From Hormiphora californensis (taxonomy: Eukaryota > Ctenophora > Tentaculata > Cydippida > Pleurobrachiidae), in contig CM035355.1 of the NCBI GenBank assembly GCA_020137815.1, forward strand, positions 657,451 through 721,450: a stretch of 64,000 nt of DNA. The letters are read 5' to 3'. The notes under the pieces were generated by a model that was not told the DNA's origin, did no database searches, and saw only the letters and a program-made list of their open reading frames with translations. Positions 52,001-64,000 of the stretch are shown here, piece by piece (the first letter of the stretch is position 1; the number at the start of each line of letters is the position of its first letter). The translations under genes were made by a program, and so were the position numbers.

Positions 52001-52654
52001 GTTTTGGGTAAATCTAACTCTGGCTGATTCTGACAGTGATCATGTAATCGTTGTGCCTAAAAGAGCTCCTCATTTCAGGTTCGTATCTGGAGGAGAACGA
52101 GCAGAGATTTGGATATCATTTGTAGTCCTTATTGAATGTCTCCTCCTACTACTAATCGCTAGTTTCGTCTTCACTAGAAGAGACTTCATCTCAACAACGC
52201 AGGTATTAACTAGGAACAGACCGAATCAGGAAATACTGGTACCTGATTCGGTTGTTTCGGTATTAACTCTTTTTTAATGTTTTTAATTTTCTGACCCTCC
52301 TTTACCGGGGTACGATGAGAGAGGGTCGAGGAAATCAGTTTTGATGTATCTCAGTTCCTAAATTCCTTCCAGTTCTTCCAGTTCTTCTGAGAACAGATAA
52401 ACTGAATTTTTTAGTACAGTGTGCACAGTTGGGACCCCTTTTTAACTGAATTCTTTGTCCAGGAGGGACCCCTTTTTAACCATGAATTCTTTGTCCAGGA
52501 GGGTCTACCGGGAGGAAATACATACACTGATCTGCCCCGTGATTCTCAGCGGCTGTCTAATCTACATCTATCGATGGGAGGTCGTCCTATTCGAGTTTCG
52601 GTGTCTCCGGAGAATCAGAAAGACCGCCGTCTTACACAACTGACTCAGATTTAA
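49080..52654 (+). CDS. SLC51A: Organic solute transporter alpha-like membrane protein (SLC51A / TMEM184 family)
   Basis: Eight exons join in phase: 49080-49197, 50133-50279, 50386-50490, 50983-51100, 51394-51533, 51809-52007, 52079-52202 and 52499-52654, giving 368 residues. The alternative last acceptor at 52463 gives 380. The N-terminus (MNYTCNKTYHVTPEMDNWGP) is extracellular, then seven hydrophobic segments: SLLFGCTAAMLGWLV, LVLSFYLVHSGCYLL, YEAIGLTALFNLSWFF, LPIIQFILGVITISFW, ILLVSFKFAIYAI, LFKALTILTKVQFSILGAVL and ISFVVLIECLLLLLIASFVF. The DVYEAIGL and KFYLFKALTILTKVQFSI motifs fit the Solute_trans_a family, which moves bile acids and steroids as a heterodimer in OST. The substrate here is unknown. 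Minisatellites fill introns 1 and 3. The exon 2 donor was chosen by phase. A polyadenylation signal is at 52708. Confidence 0.82.
49191..49972 (+). repeat. 34-base minisatellite repeating the exon 1 splice donor of the SLC51A-like gene
   Basis: About 23 copies of CATAGGTGAGGGGCGTGCCT plus GGGCGTACCAGACA, with GTGCC/GTACC and GGGC/GGCC variants. The true exon 1 end is ATCATAG|GTGAGG. Every unit restates CATAG|GTGAGG, a near-consensus donor. Long frames on the minus strand through this array are artefacts. Confidence 0.95.
50505..50936 (+). repeat. 20-base minisatellite, intron 3 of the SLC51A-like gene
   Basis: About 21 copies of GTGATCTGTGTGTTGTCATG. It starts some 15-20 bases after the exon 3 donor. 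Confidence 0.95.
51170..51242. repeat. Short dispersed hairpin, family H, copy 2
   Basis: CTGTCTGGTGGTGCCA at the left and TCGGCGCCGCCAGACAG at the right, with a 40-base middle containing AGTGCCCTCAGATC. In intron 4 of the SLC51A-like gene. Confidence 0.7.
52431..52498 (+). repeat. Duplicated splice acceptor of the last SLC51A-like exon
   Basis: GGGACCCCTTTTTAAC, followed by TGAATTCTTTGTCCAG, occurs twice, 34-36 bases apart. Acceptors lie at 52462 and 52498, 36 bases apart, so both keep the frame. Use of the first adds EGPLFNHEFFVQ to the cytosolic tail. Confidence 0.85.
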
Positions 52655-52752
52655 AATGTTTTGACTTTTTAACGTTAGAATTGATACATGTTATAATAGC
52701 CCTGCTTAATAAAGAATTTTCTATATATTTGTATTCAGCATTGCTTGCAAAT

Positions 52753-53015
<263 letters not shown>

Positions 53016-53061
53016 TATTTAGTTAAAGATTGTGATGATTGTATCATATACGTTTCATTGC

Positions 53062-55239
<2,178 letters not shown>

Positions 55240-55400
55240 GAGACATATCCCATGAATTTGAAAACTATAACTGTTGTAATGCGAAACTTTTTATAATTAT
55301 TGTGAATTATTTGTTAGTGTGTCTAGAGAGAGGTGACGCTGTTTGTCCGTCGTCTGTCCATAAACCTCAGTTGTGGCACCTTCTCAAAGCCTGCTACAAA

Positions 55401-56453
55401 ATGCTTCCGGCGACGGCACCGTTTTCTGTTCCTGGAGACCAAGCTGATCTGAGAGAATCGTTTGCAAAGTTACACAAAGATCTGGTCTCAACCATCTCTG
55501 CACTAGTAAAACCTGTGGAGAAAGGGAAAGATGATGTTGGTAATGGTGAGCCTGAGGAACCGGTTACACCTACGATGAAACACTATGTGAACATTACCAC
55601 TGGGAACAGCGGAGAAGGAGAATCAGCGTTCTGTGCTGATAAGTGGAAGAATGTGGTCAAACCAAAGGTGGAAAGTGCTTTGAAGACTATACCGGTAGTG
55701 AGATCCAGAGTAAACAGTGACCATACCCGATTATACTTCCCTAATGAGGACCAGATGAAGGAAGCAGAGAAAGTACTGACTCCTCTTGCACAGGATTGTT
55801 CAGTGTCATTTTTCTCAGAGGAAACCAAGAAGCTTGAACCAAAGGTGACGATAAATGACTTGGGCCCCGACCTACTTGAAAAGGAAGCTATCCTGGCGGC
55901 GATCTTGGACAAGAATGAGGATATCAGGAAGCTGTATCATGAGGATAAGAAGTTAAAAGTGGTGTTTGTGAACGAAAGAGACAGGTATGCAGTGATCCAG
56001 ATGGCTCCAGAGATCCGGCGGCTTTTGTCTAGCAGTGGGGATAGACTTAACTTGGGTCTTCGGCAACATTTTGTCAAAAACAGGTATCATGTGATTCAAT
56101 GTTATCACTGCCAAGGATTTGGTCACATGGCGGGCTCTGTATATTGCCCTCAGAAGGATGATCCTGTATGCTGCTTTTGTGCTGGCACACATCAGACGAA
56201 GGATTGTAGAGCGAAGAAGAACAATGAAACAGGCAAGATGAAGTGTGTGAATTGTGAAGTTGGAGGATCACGAGAGGACAAGAAGTATGCGAAGACCCAC
56301 ACGGCTTCAAGTATGTGGTGCCCTTCGTACATTAACGAGCGAGCACGGCTAATGGAGAGGACTTCAGGTGTGAGCAAAGAGGAAAAAAACATGTACTGGA
56401 CGAGGACCAAAGAGGAACTACTCAGGAAAAGACTTGGAAGATTGGGACACTAA
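55401..56453 (+). CDS. LINE B ORF1: zinc-knuckle protein
   Basis: The start is uncertain; from the ATG at 55401 it has 350 residues (MLPATAPFSVPGDQADLRES), and the frame is open up to within the actin exon. The middle (VVKPKVESALKTIPVVRSRV, RLYFPNEDQMKEAEKVL) matches the layout of the LINE A ORF1 middle. The C-terminal knuckles are CYHCQGFGHMAGSVYC, CCFCAGTHQTKDC and CVNCEVGG. There is no PHD finger, unlike LINE A. The heptamer A AAA AAC lies at 56384-56390, 21 codons before the stop, in the zero frame. ORF2 follows in the -1 frame. Confidence 0.8.
   Translation: MLPATAPFSVPGDQADLRESFAKLHKDLVSTISALVKPVEKGKDDVGNGEPEEPVTPTMKHYVNITTGNSGEGESAFCADKWKNVVKPKVESALKTIPVVRSRVNSDHTRLYFPNEDQMKEAEKVLTPLAQDCSVSFFSEETKKLEPKVTINDLGPDLLEKEAILAAILDKNEDIRKLYHEDKKLKVVFVNERDRYAVIQMAPEIRRLLSSSGDRLNLGLRQHFVKNRYHVIQCYHCQGFGHMAGSVYCPQKDDPVCCFCAGTHQTKDCRAKKNNETGKMKCVNCEVGGSREDKKYAKTHTASSMWCPSYINERARLMERTSGVSKEEKNMYWTRTKEELLRKRLGRLGH
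56384..56390 (+). promoter_or_regulatory. Slippery heptamer A AAA AAC, predicted -1 frameshift site of LINE B
   Basis: ORF1 codons GAA AAA AAC; the -1 frame is open from here into the endonuclease start (IGTLNVRSLVNKTGG). Same heptamer, frame and position class as at 21069 in LINE A. Confidence 0.7.
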
Positions 56454-56535
56454 ATGTTCGCTCTCTTGTTAATAAAACTGGAGGTGTTATTTCTCATCTG
56501 GAAGAAGAGGATTGTGATATCTGTCTCGTACAGAT

Positions 56536-58388
56536 GTGGTACCCATTCATAAAAAAGGGGATAAGGCAAACATCGAGAACTACAGGCCGATATCCTTAAC
56601 CTGCCTAACAATGAAAGTTTTAGAAAAGTTAGTTCGAGAGAGGCTTTATAGGGTTTGTCTTCCTAAAATAACTCCGTTTCAACATGGGTTCGTTCCCCTT
56701 AAGTCCTGCAGTACCCAGCTTATAGACTTCAATTGTGATCTTGCCCTTAACCTAAATAAAGGTCTGCAGACTGATATAGTGTTCTTTGATTTTAAAAAGG
56801 CTTTTGACAGCGTCTCTCATGATGTGATTCTTAAAAAGCTTAAAGTAGACTATAACATTAATGGTAGAATGCTCCAATTTATCAAAGAGTATCTTTCCGA
56901 CCGACGACAAAGGGTTGTACTGGATGGAAAGTTCTCAAACTGGAGCTCAGTTAGGAGTGGAGTCCCCCAAGGCTCTATACTTGGTCCCTTCCTCTTTGTC
57001 CTTTTCATCAACGATATAGTGGATCAAGTCGGAATGGACACAAATATAAGGCTTTATGCAGATGATATGAAAATCTGGCGTATCATTAAAAGTAGCGGAG
57101 ATAGTCTCCAACCTGACATAGATAGATTGTTGATCTGGAGCGAGAATAACAAAATACACTTTCATCCTGATAAGTGTAAGCTCCTTAGATGTTCCCTAAA
57201 ACAAAATCCTGTACATTTAACATACCATCTGGGAAGCACACAAATAGGTCCTAGTCAAACGGAGACTGATCTGGGTGTTCTGACTACAAATAAACTTTCG
57301 TCAACCCACCATCAGAACAGGCTCCTATCAAAATCTTCCCAGAGGTTAGGTCTAGTGAGGAGAACGTGTTCTGACCTAGTTCAGTCGCAGAGAAAACGCA
57401 AAACTCTCTTCATTAGTTTAGTAAGGTCACTATATGAACACTGTAGCGAAGTATGGCGGCCCATTTCTGCATCTAGTATTGAAAAATTTGAAAAGATGCA
57501 AAAAAGGGCCGTAAAATGGGTATTCAATGAATTGGAGTGTAGTTACAGCAACGAAGTGTACGTAACTAGGCTCAAGGACCTTAAGATCCTACCCATGTCT
57601 TCTAAGTTCCTATATAATGATCTTAAAATGTTCCATAAGATACTTTACAAGCTTATACCAATAGAATTCCCCCCTTACATGAGACGTTTTGACCCAACTG
57701 TTGACAATGACCGACCACGTACAAGACAACAAATCAACAAAGACGCGACTTACGTAGTGTGTGATGAGCGCCCTAGAATAGATGTTTTTAAAGATTCATT
57801 TTTCTACCGTACCCACATAGAGTGGAATTCCCTACCGCATGATATTCGTAGCATTAGTGACCATGTGATATTTTCCTCAGAACTTAAGAAGCATTTGTGG
57901 AATGCATCTAGTATCCAGCCTTCTGTCTGAATTTTTTCCTTATCATTGGCGGATCACTTGGCAACAATTGTAAATGGTATAATATGTTTATTGTTTTTAG
58001 GAGTTTGAGGTCATAGAAATTGTTGATGGGTTTGGAGTTGTGTTCGAAATGTTTGAAACTTAAAAGTTGTTGCCCGGTGATGTGCCAATACCAATTGACA
58101 CAAATTGACAGTTGACACTGACTGGGGTAGGGAGGGTTTGGGTTTGGAAGGGTTACTCCGGAACTTATTAACCTATTAACTTAATTTATTACTATTAAAC
58201 CAATATATATTTCTAATCGAGTGTGTATATAGCTAACATGACGTATTTTTATACTACATTTTTACACTTTATCTAAATTTAAGACGTAAGCACTCATGCC
58301 TTGGGCATCTATTTTAATAGAGAGTCTGTCGGGTTTTGTATGAAGTATCAATGTATCTTTATATTTTACCTTTTTCAAATCAAATCAA
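56536..58388 (+). mobile_element. LINE C, 5'-truncated reverse transcriptase inserted in LINE B
   Basis: An open frame from 56536 to 57930 (464 codons, no own ATG start) begins within the reverse transcriptase: VPIHKKGDKANIENYRPISL. It then shows PFQHGFVPLKSCSTQL, DFKKAFDSVSHDVIL, GVPQGSILGPFLFVLFINDI and YADDMKI. It belongs to a clade different from LINE A and B (FKKAFDSV in place of LSAAFDT), more like Jockey/CR1-type elements. About 450 bases of 3' UTR end in a TCAAATCAAATCAAACC tail at about 58389. The copy lacks ORF1, the endonuclease and the first part of the reverse transcriptase, as expected of a 5'-truncated insertion. Confidence 0.88.
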
Positions 58389-61300
58389 ACCTTTTTGAAG
58401 TCTACGGATACTGGGAAACTCCAGGAGATTAGGGATAATGGATGGGATATTTTATCATGTCCACGAGGAGACAGAGGAGGTGGAGGAATAGGAATTCTTT
58501 TTCGGGACGGTATAGTCCTTCGACAGTGCCCAGTGAAGACAAAGTTTAAGTCTTTTCAAGTGCAGGAGGTTCTCATCAGTGACAGAGATCAACCAAAGAG
58601 ACTCTGTAATGTTTATCGTCCACCATACACAACTAAGTCAAGACTCACAGAGGCTACATTCCTATCTGAGTTCGGAGACTATCTTTCAGAACTTGTTATG
58701 AAGCAAGGTACTCCAATTATAGCAGGGGATCTGAACTTTCAGGTGCAGGACAAGAACAACTTCTACTCGAGGAAACTATTGGAGCTTCTAGATTCATTTG
58801 ACCTTCAGCAAAGAGTACCACTATTGCCTACTCACCAACTTGGTGGAACCTTAGACCTGGTGATAACTACAAGGGAAACCAATCTAGGAGATTTAACAAT
58901 TTGTCCTAATGGTACTACTTCGGACCACTTCCTGGTACAGTTTGGGCTTGAAGTGAGACAGGACCTGTCAAACTCTTGTATGCGGAAATCAATGTTTCGA
59001 GAATACATGGACTACAAGTCAATGGACAAGGAAGGATTCAGAGAGGACCTCCAGAAAGCGGAATTTGAACCAGGCCGGGATCCAGAGGAGAGTATTGTAA
59101 ACTTCTATCGTTGGTTGGAAAGTGTAGTGGAAAGGCGAGTTCCGAGGAAACGGGTGAGGACAGGGAAAAAGTTTAAACCGTGGAGAGATGAGGAACTAAG
59201 AGGAATACTACGTAAGAGGAGGAGTGCGGAACGATACTGGAGGAAGCATGGAACTGAGGAAGCGAAACGGAGATTCAATGATTTGAAGAAGCTCTATGGA
59301 AACATGGACAAGGAAAAGAGAGCAGCTTTTGTTAAAGAGGACTTGGATGCGGCAAAAGGGGACCCGAAGAAGCTACAAAGAAAGTTACAGAAACTCCTGG
59401 GAAAAGCGGAAACTATTCTTCCTGAGACTACCAACAACAAGAACCTGGCTGATGATTTTTCAAAGTTCTTTAGTTCAAAGGTGACCAAAATTCGGACCCA
59501 AGTCAATGAGGAGCAGCAGCAGGCTGGCGATTTTGTGGAATCTGGAAAATCCTGTCATACAACATGGAATGAATTCAAAGAGATATCTGAGGAGGAACTT
59601 GTTTCATTAGTGAAATCGATGTCCAGCAAGCACTGTGACCTGGACCCGTTGCCCACTTGGGTGGTAAAGGAGTGTATAAGTGATCTGGCTCCTGCATTAA
59701 CATCAATAGTCAATCAGTCTCTACATCAGTCTTCGGTCGCAGAATCTCTCCAGGAGGCACTTGTCTTTCCTACCATCAAGAATATGTATGGAGATCGTGA
59801 AGCTCTCAGCAACTATCGTCCTGTTTCGAACATCCCATTTCTGTCTAAGCTTCTTGAGAAGGTAGTTCTCACGCAACTCAATGACTACCTGGATCGCAAC
59901 TCTCTTTTGGGCAAACATCAGTCTGGCTATCGTGTTGGTCACAGTTGTGAAACGCTATTGGCAAGCATGTTCGATGACATTCTAGGGGAAATGGATAAAG
60001 GAAACGTAGTAGCTCTTATCTGTCTAGATATGAGTGCTGCTTTTGATACGGTTGACCATGGAAAGTTGTTGGAGGTGTTGCAGAAACGGTTTGGAGTGGA
60101 TGGTGAACCTCTCCGATGGTTTAAAAGCTATTTGAGTTCCAGATCTTTTAGAGTTTCGGTCGGTGATTGCCTTTCGGAAACCCTTGCTTTACTTTGTGGA
60201 GTCCCTCAAGGGTCCCTCCTTGGTCCTATTTTGTTCCTACTCTACATCGAGGCTGTACAAGATATTGTGGAGCCATATGGACTCCGGATAAAGTTATATG
60301 CAGATGATTCCCAGCTCTACGTGAGTCTGGTTCCTACGGATGCTGCTGGCTGGGTTGAGGCAAAGGTGGATATTGAGGAGTGTCTGGCGAAGGTGAAGAG
60401 GTGGATGGTAGGGCAGTGGTTGAAGTGTAATGAGGCCAAAACGGAATTCATCCTGCTTGGAAAGCGCAGTTCTCTAAGCAAAGTCTCTTTTGATCCAGTT
60501 ATTAACTTTGGAGGAACGGAAATCTCCCCCAGTGAATGTAGTGGAACAGATGGTAAAACCCTGGGAATTCTCTTGGATCATAACCTTGGCCTTGAACGAC
60601 AGGTTAACAATGTGAGGAAACAGTGTGGACTGATGTTACGAAACCTTTGGCAACTGCACAGGTGTTTTTGATATCCCAACAAAGATAATGTTGGTCAAAC
60701 AGTTGATTTTATCGAGGATAGACTACAGTAACATTCTGTATTGTGGACTTCCTGGTCGAGTTCTCAGTGGGCTCCAGAAGCTTCTCAATGCCTGTGTTCG
60801 TTTTGTATTTAACCTCCACGGACACCAGGACAACTACATGGAGTATTTCAGGCAATGTCATATTTTACCGATCTCCTACAGGTTGGACTTCAAAGCATGT
60901 TTGATTGCCTACAAAATAGTCAATGGAACAGCCCCGTGTTATCTCCAGGATTTGGTGCCACGTGATGAGACTTGGGGAACCTCTAGGACAACGAGGATGA
61001 CTAATGTTCCGGATCCCTATAGGTTAAAACATCCAAAGATGACCAGTATCAATGCCAACTCTAAGTTGAGACGTAGGAGGTTATCAGTATTCCTGCCCTC
61101 TGTCTGGAATGAGCTTCCTCTTGAGCTCAGGTCAATCCCCAATGTGGATACTTTCAAAACCCGGCTGAAAACACATCTCTTCGTTGGTGCATTTGGAGTG
61201 GGTGATGGGGAACCCATGGCTGAGTTGTAATGTTTGTTGTAGTTGTGGGGCCTGCGGGCAATCAGTGTCATCCTCTCTCTAGCCATGTTATTAATTCATT

Positions 61301-61518
61301 ACCTAGTATCCTTTTTTCGAGCAGGTGTGAGTATAGTGTGTTTTAATTTATATCTACAGGATTATGGGACCAGTTATTCCCTCAGTTTTATAAGTCAAGT
61401 TATTTAGTCGTCTATATATTGTTTTTCAACCAGAGCTGTTCGAGTGTGTCATATAAGTAGTCGAGGATATACCGCTCTGATGATTCGGCGGAACATCGTC
61501 AATATTTTGACATGTCTC

Positions 61519-61569
61519 TGTCGGGTATGGGCGGTATATAAGCGCGGAATATTATTATTATTATTATTA
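61519..61569 (+). repeat. LINE B 3' end with (ATT)n tail
   Basis: GGGCGGTATATAAGCGCGG followed by ATTATTATTATT. It resembles the end at 764-808. Downstream (61570-61925) there is no recognisable gene. Confidence 0.65.
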
Positions 61570-61929
61570 AGATAACAATTAATTAACCAATTTATGAGCC
61601 AAGTTGTTTCTAATTCTACAAAAAGGATCAATTGGGAAATGTGAAACTTACATAACGGAAGAGGTTCCAAGATTCTCAGCTTTTATCCGTAGACCATGAA
61701 CCTAACCACGATCTAAACACTGTAAGACCTGAGAATACAATGTGGATCAGAGTTGCCGTGTAAAGACGGTATTTACAAATATTTGATTTAGGGGACAAGG
61801 AATTATATGGAAGGGCCAGGGGACGAGGGGTGACTGGTTGGGGTACCAGACCTGGGGCGTTATATACATTGAAGAGGGGGCTGGGGGGGAGGAGGGGTGA
61901 CTGGTTGGGGTATCAGACCTGGGGATACA

Positions 61930-61991
61930 CTGTCTGGCGCCGCGACCCTATCTGAGTGCACTGCCAAAGGGGGTCTGGCGCCATCAGACAG
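61930..61991. repeat. Short dispersed hairpin, family H, copy 3
   Basis: CTGTCTGGCGCCGCGACCC at the left and GGGTCTGGCGCCATCAGACAG at the right with a short middle. Same family as 47590 and 51170. Confidence 0.7.
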
Positions 61992-62378
61992 GGGATACAC
62001 GGTTCAGATATGGCGGCCACATATCTAGATGACCGCGGATAGCATTATATAGTTTTACCTGGTGAGAAACTCCTGATTTGCGGCAGATCCAGTTCAAATG
62101 CTACTTGAGGATATATCCCCAGGCGCCTAATTCTATCCCTTTTATTGGATCATCATCTCTCAACCCTGTGAAGGAAGGGGGTTAGGACAACCCTGTGAAG
62201 GAAGGGGGTTAGCACAACCCTTGTACACTGTTGGTTACGAAGTCACCCATTTGCAGGGTGTTGGGGTGGTAATTTCAATACCAAATACCACGTGTACAAT
62301 GTACACCAGCTGCTCAAATGATCAAAACTAGGGCCATTTAGTGGTAGTAGGGCCATCCAGAAATTGGGTAATAAGCTG

Positions 62379-62567
62379 CTTTGGTTAAAAGTGGTGCTCC
62401 GTCAAATTGGCCGCCCGTACAGCGCCGTCCAAAGCGTTGTCCACGACGTCGAAGACACACAAAAAAGCATTCATTTATAATGTCAGCCGAGTGCGTCTTA
62501 GACGTTGTGGACAACGCTTTGGGGGGCGCTTTGGGCGGATGGCCAATATGACGGAGCACCACTGTTA
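62379..62567. mobile_element. MITE-like inverted repeat
   Basis: AGTGGTGCTCCGTCAAATTG is matched inverted by CAATATGACGGAGCACCACT. The inner arms GTCCAAAGCGTTGTCCACGA and its approximate complement also pair. An AATATGACAGAGCACCACTG string at about 37989 shows another, incomplete copy. Confidence 0.75.
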
Positions 62568-63211
62568 GGTTAACCAATTGGTGTGTTGTGCAGCAGGACT
62601 GTGTGAAATAGGGAACACACCACCCTTCACAGTTCACACACAGTTCACACCACCCTTCACACCACTAACATGTATTCCAGATGGCCCTAATCAATATGCT
62701 GAAAACACAGAACTTTAAAGTACTAAAATAGATAATTCAGTAATTAAGTACACAACACTTTAAATCTACAGGTCGATTTTGAACATCAATTCTTGTCTAA
62801 ACTCATATATACCGCTCACACACATACATACGCTCACACTCAGACAGACAGACAGGCAGACACAGACACACACATACACACAGACACACAATATTCGATA
62901 TAAACGCTCGCATTATACACTCTGTTAATAATAAATTACTTAAACCACGGAAATAACTTTTTTCTATTAGTACATTCATATTTTCCTATATCACTCTCTC
63001 TCGATCACACGCAACAGACAGTTACACAAGAGCCTAATAATTTCTCGAAAAAAAATAGTTCTTCGGAGTAAACGAAGCATGCAAAGGTTAACAGACAAAA
63101 GGTAAAACAGAGAAAAAAATTGTCTTTTGGGGCAACCTCTGATCTCGAGTGGGTGGTAACCGTGGTAACCCTAGTGGTAACCACCCGCTCGTGGTAACCA
63201 TGGTAACCACT

Positions 63212-63984
<773 letters not shown>

Positions 63985-64000
63985 CTTATACTGGTCGAAA

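Larger units (their letters stand above)
56384..61230 (+). pseudogene. LINE B ORF2 (endonuclease and reverse transcriptase), interrupted by LINE C and one frameshift
   Basis: The endonuclease start (GTLNVRSLVNKTGG, EEEDCDICLVQ) runs to about 56534. It then resumes at about 58386 with FLKSTDTGKLQEIRDNGWDI, VYRPPYTTKS, GDLNFQVQ and GGTLDLVIT. The reverse transcriptase has NYRPVSNIPFLSKLLEKV, QSGYRVGHSCETLL, LDMSAAFDTVDHGKLL, GVPQGSLLGPILF and YADDSQLYVSL. At 60665-60670 a T5 run where T4 would keep the frame causes a stop after HRCF; the frame resumes as FDIPTKIMLVKQLILSRIDY and runs to 61230. Without LINE C and that one base the protein would be intact, so the insertion is recent. Confidence 0.88.

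Overview
The window is nuclear DNA from an animal. Its genes have many introns with GT/AG borders. It carries several non-LTR retrotransposons (LINEs), foldback/MITE-like elements, and many micro- and minisatellites. The gene set is a WAVE/SCAR protein, a HORMAD with PHD and winged-helix parts, a TIR protein fused to a VHL-like segment, a SUN-domain protein, the ciliary WD40 protein CFAP52, an OST-alpha (SLC51A)-like membrane protein, and cytoplasmic actin. This fits a ciliated invertebrate. The TIR style and the abundance of restriction-like-endonuclease retroelement relics make a sponge or cnidarian-grade animal plausible, but I cannot name the species or phylum.

Layout. 0-2.6 kb: LINE ORF1 end, a foldback MITE, and a retroelement C-terminal ORF. 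2.6-9.9 kb: WAVE gene (+, 9 exons, 530 codons), with a 1-kb palindrome and minisatellites in its introns. 9.9-19.3 kb: gene-poor; one isolated first-exon candidate, a stretch of apparently low sequence quality (about 12-15.5 kb), a foldback element with an 8-bp target duplication, and part of a small membrane-protein gene. 19.6-24.3 kb: nearly intact LINE A. 24.3-27.7 kb: minisatellite, a second palindrome inside a dead retroelement, and a MITE with a SINE-like insert. 27.7-32.6 kb: a one-exon gene of unknown function, HORMAD, and a predicted N-myristoylated protein. 33.3-36.5 kb: TIR/VHL-like gene (-). 38.5-39.7 kb: large foldback element. 40.0-43.9 kb: SUN gene (-). 44.0-46.3 kb: CFAP52 (+), lacking its first third. 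47.4-47.9 kb: secreted peptide precursor. 49.1-52.7 kb: SLC51A-like gene. 53.2-55.2 kb: actin. 55.3-61.6 kb: LINE B with another LINE inserted into it. 63.2-64 kb: small gene on the minus strand at the edge.

Two patterns stand out. First, at eight or more exon borders in five genes, a minisatellite has formed from the splice site itself, so intact-looking donors or acceptors are repeated 2 to about 23 times. Second, both LINEs that keep an ORF1/ORF2 junction carry the same slippery heptamer, A AAA AAC, in the zero frame just before the ORF1 stop. ORF2 lies in the -1 frame, and the start of its endonuclease is readable only from that frame. Some genes also show single-base homopolymer shifts and noisy tandem arrays, as expected of an incompletely polished assembly. 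The head-to-head loss of both 5' ends between the SUN gene and CFAP52 may be a misjoin.
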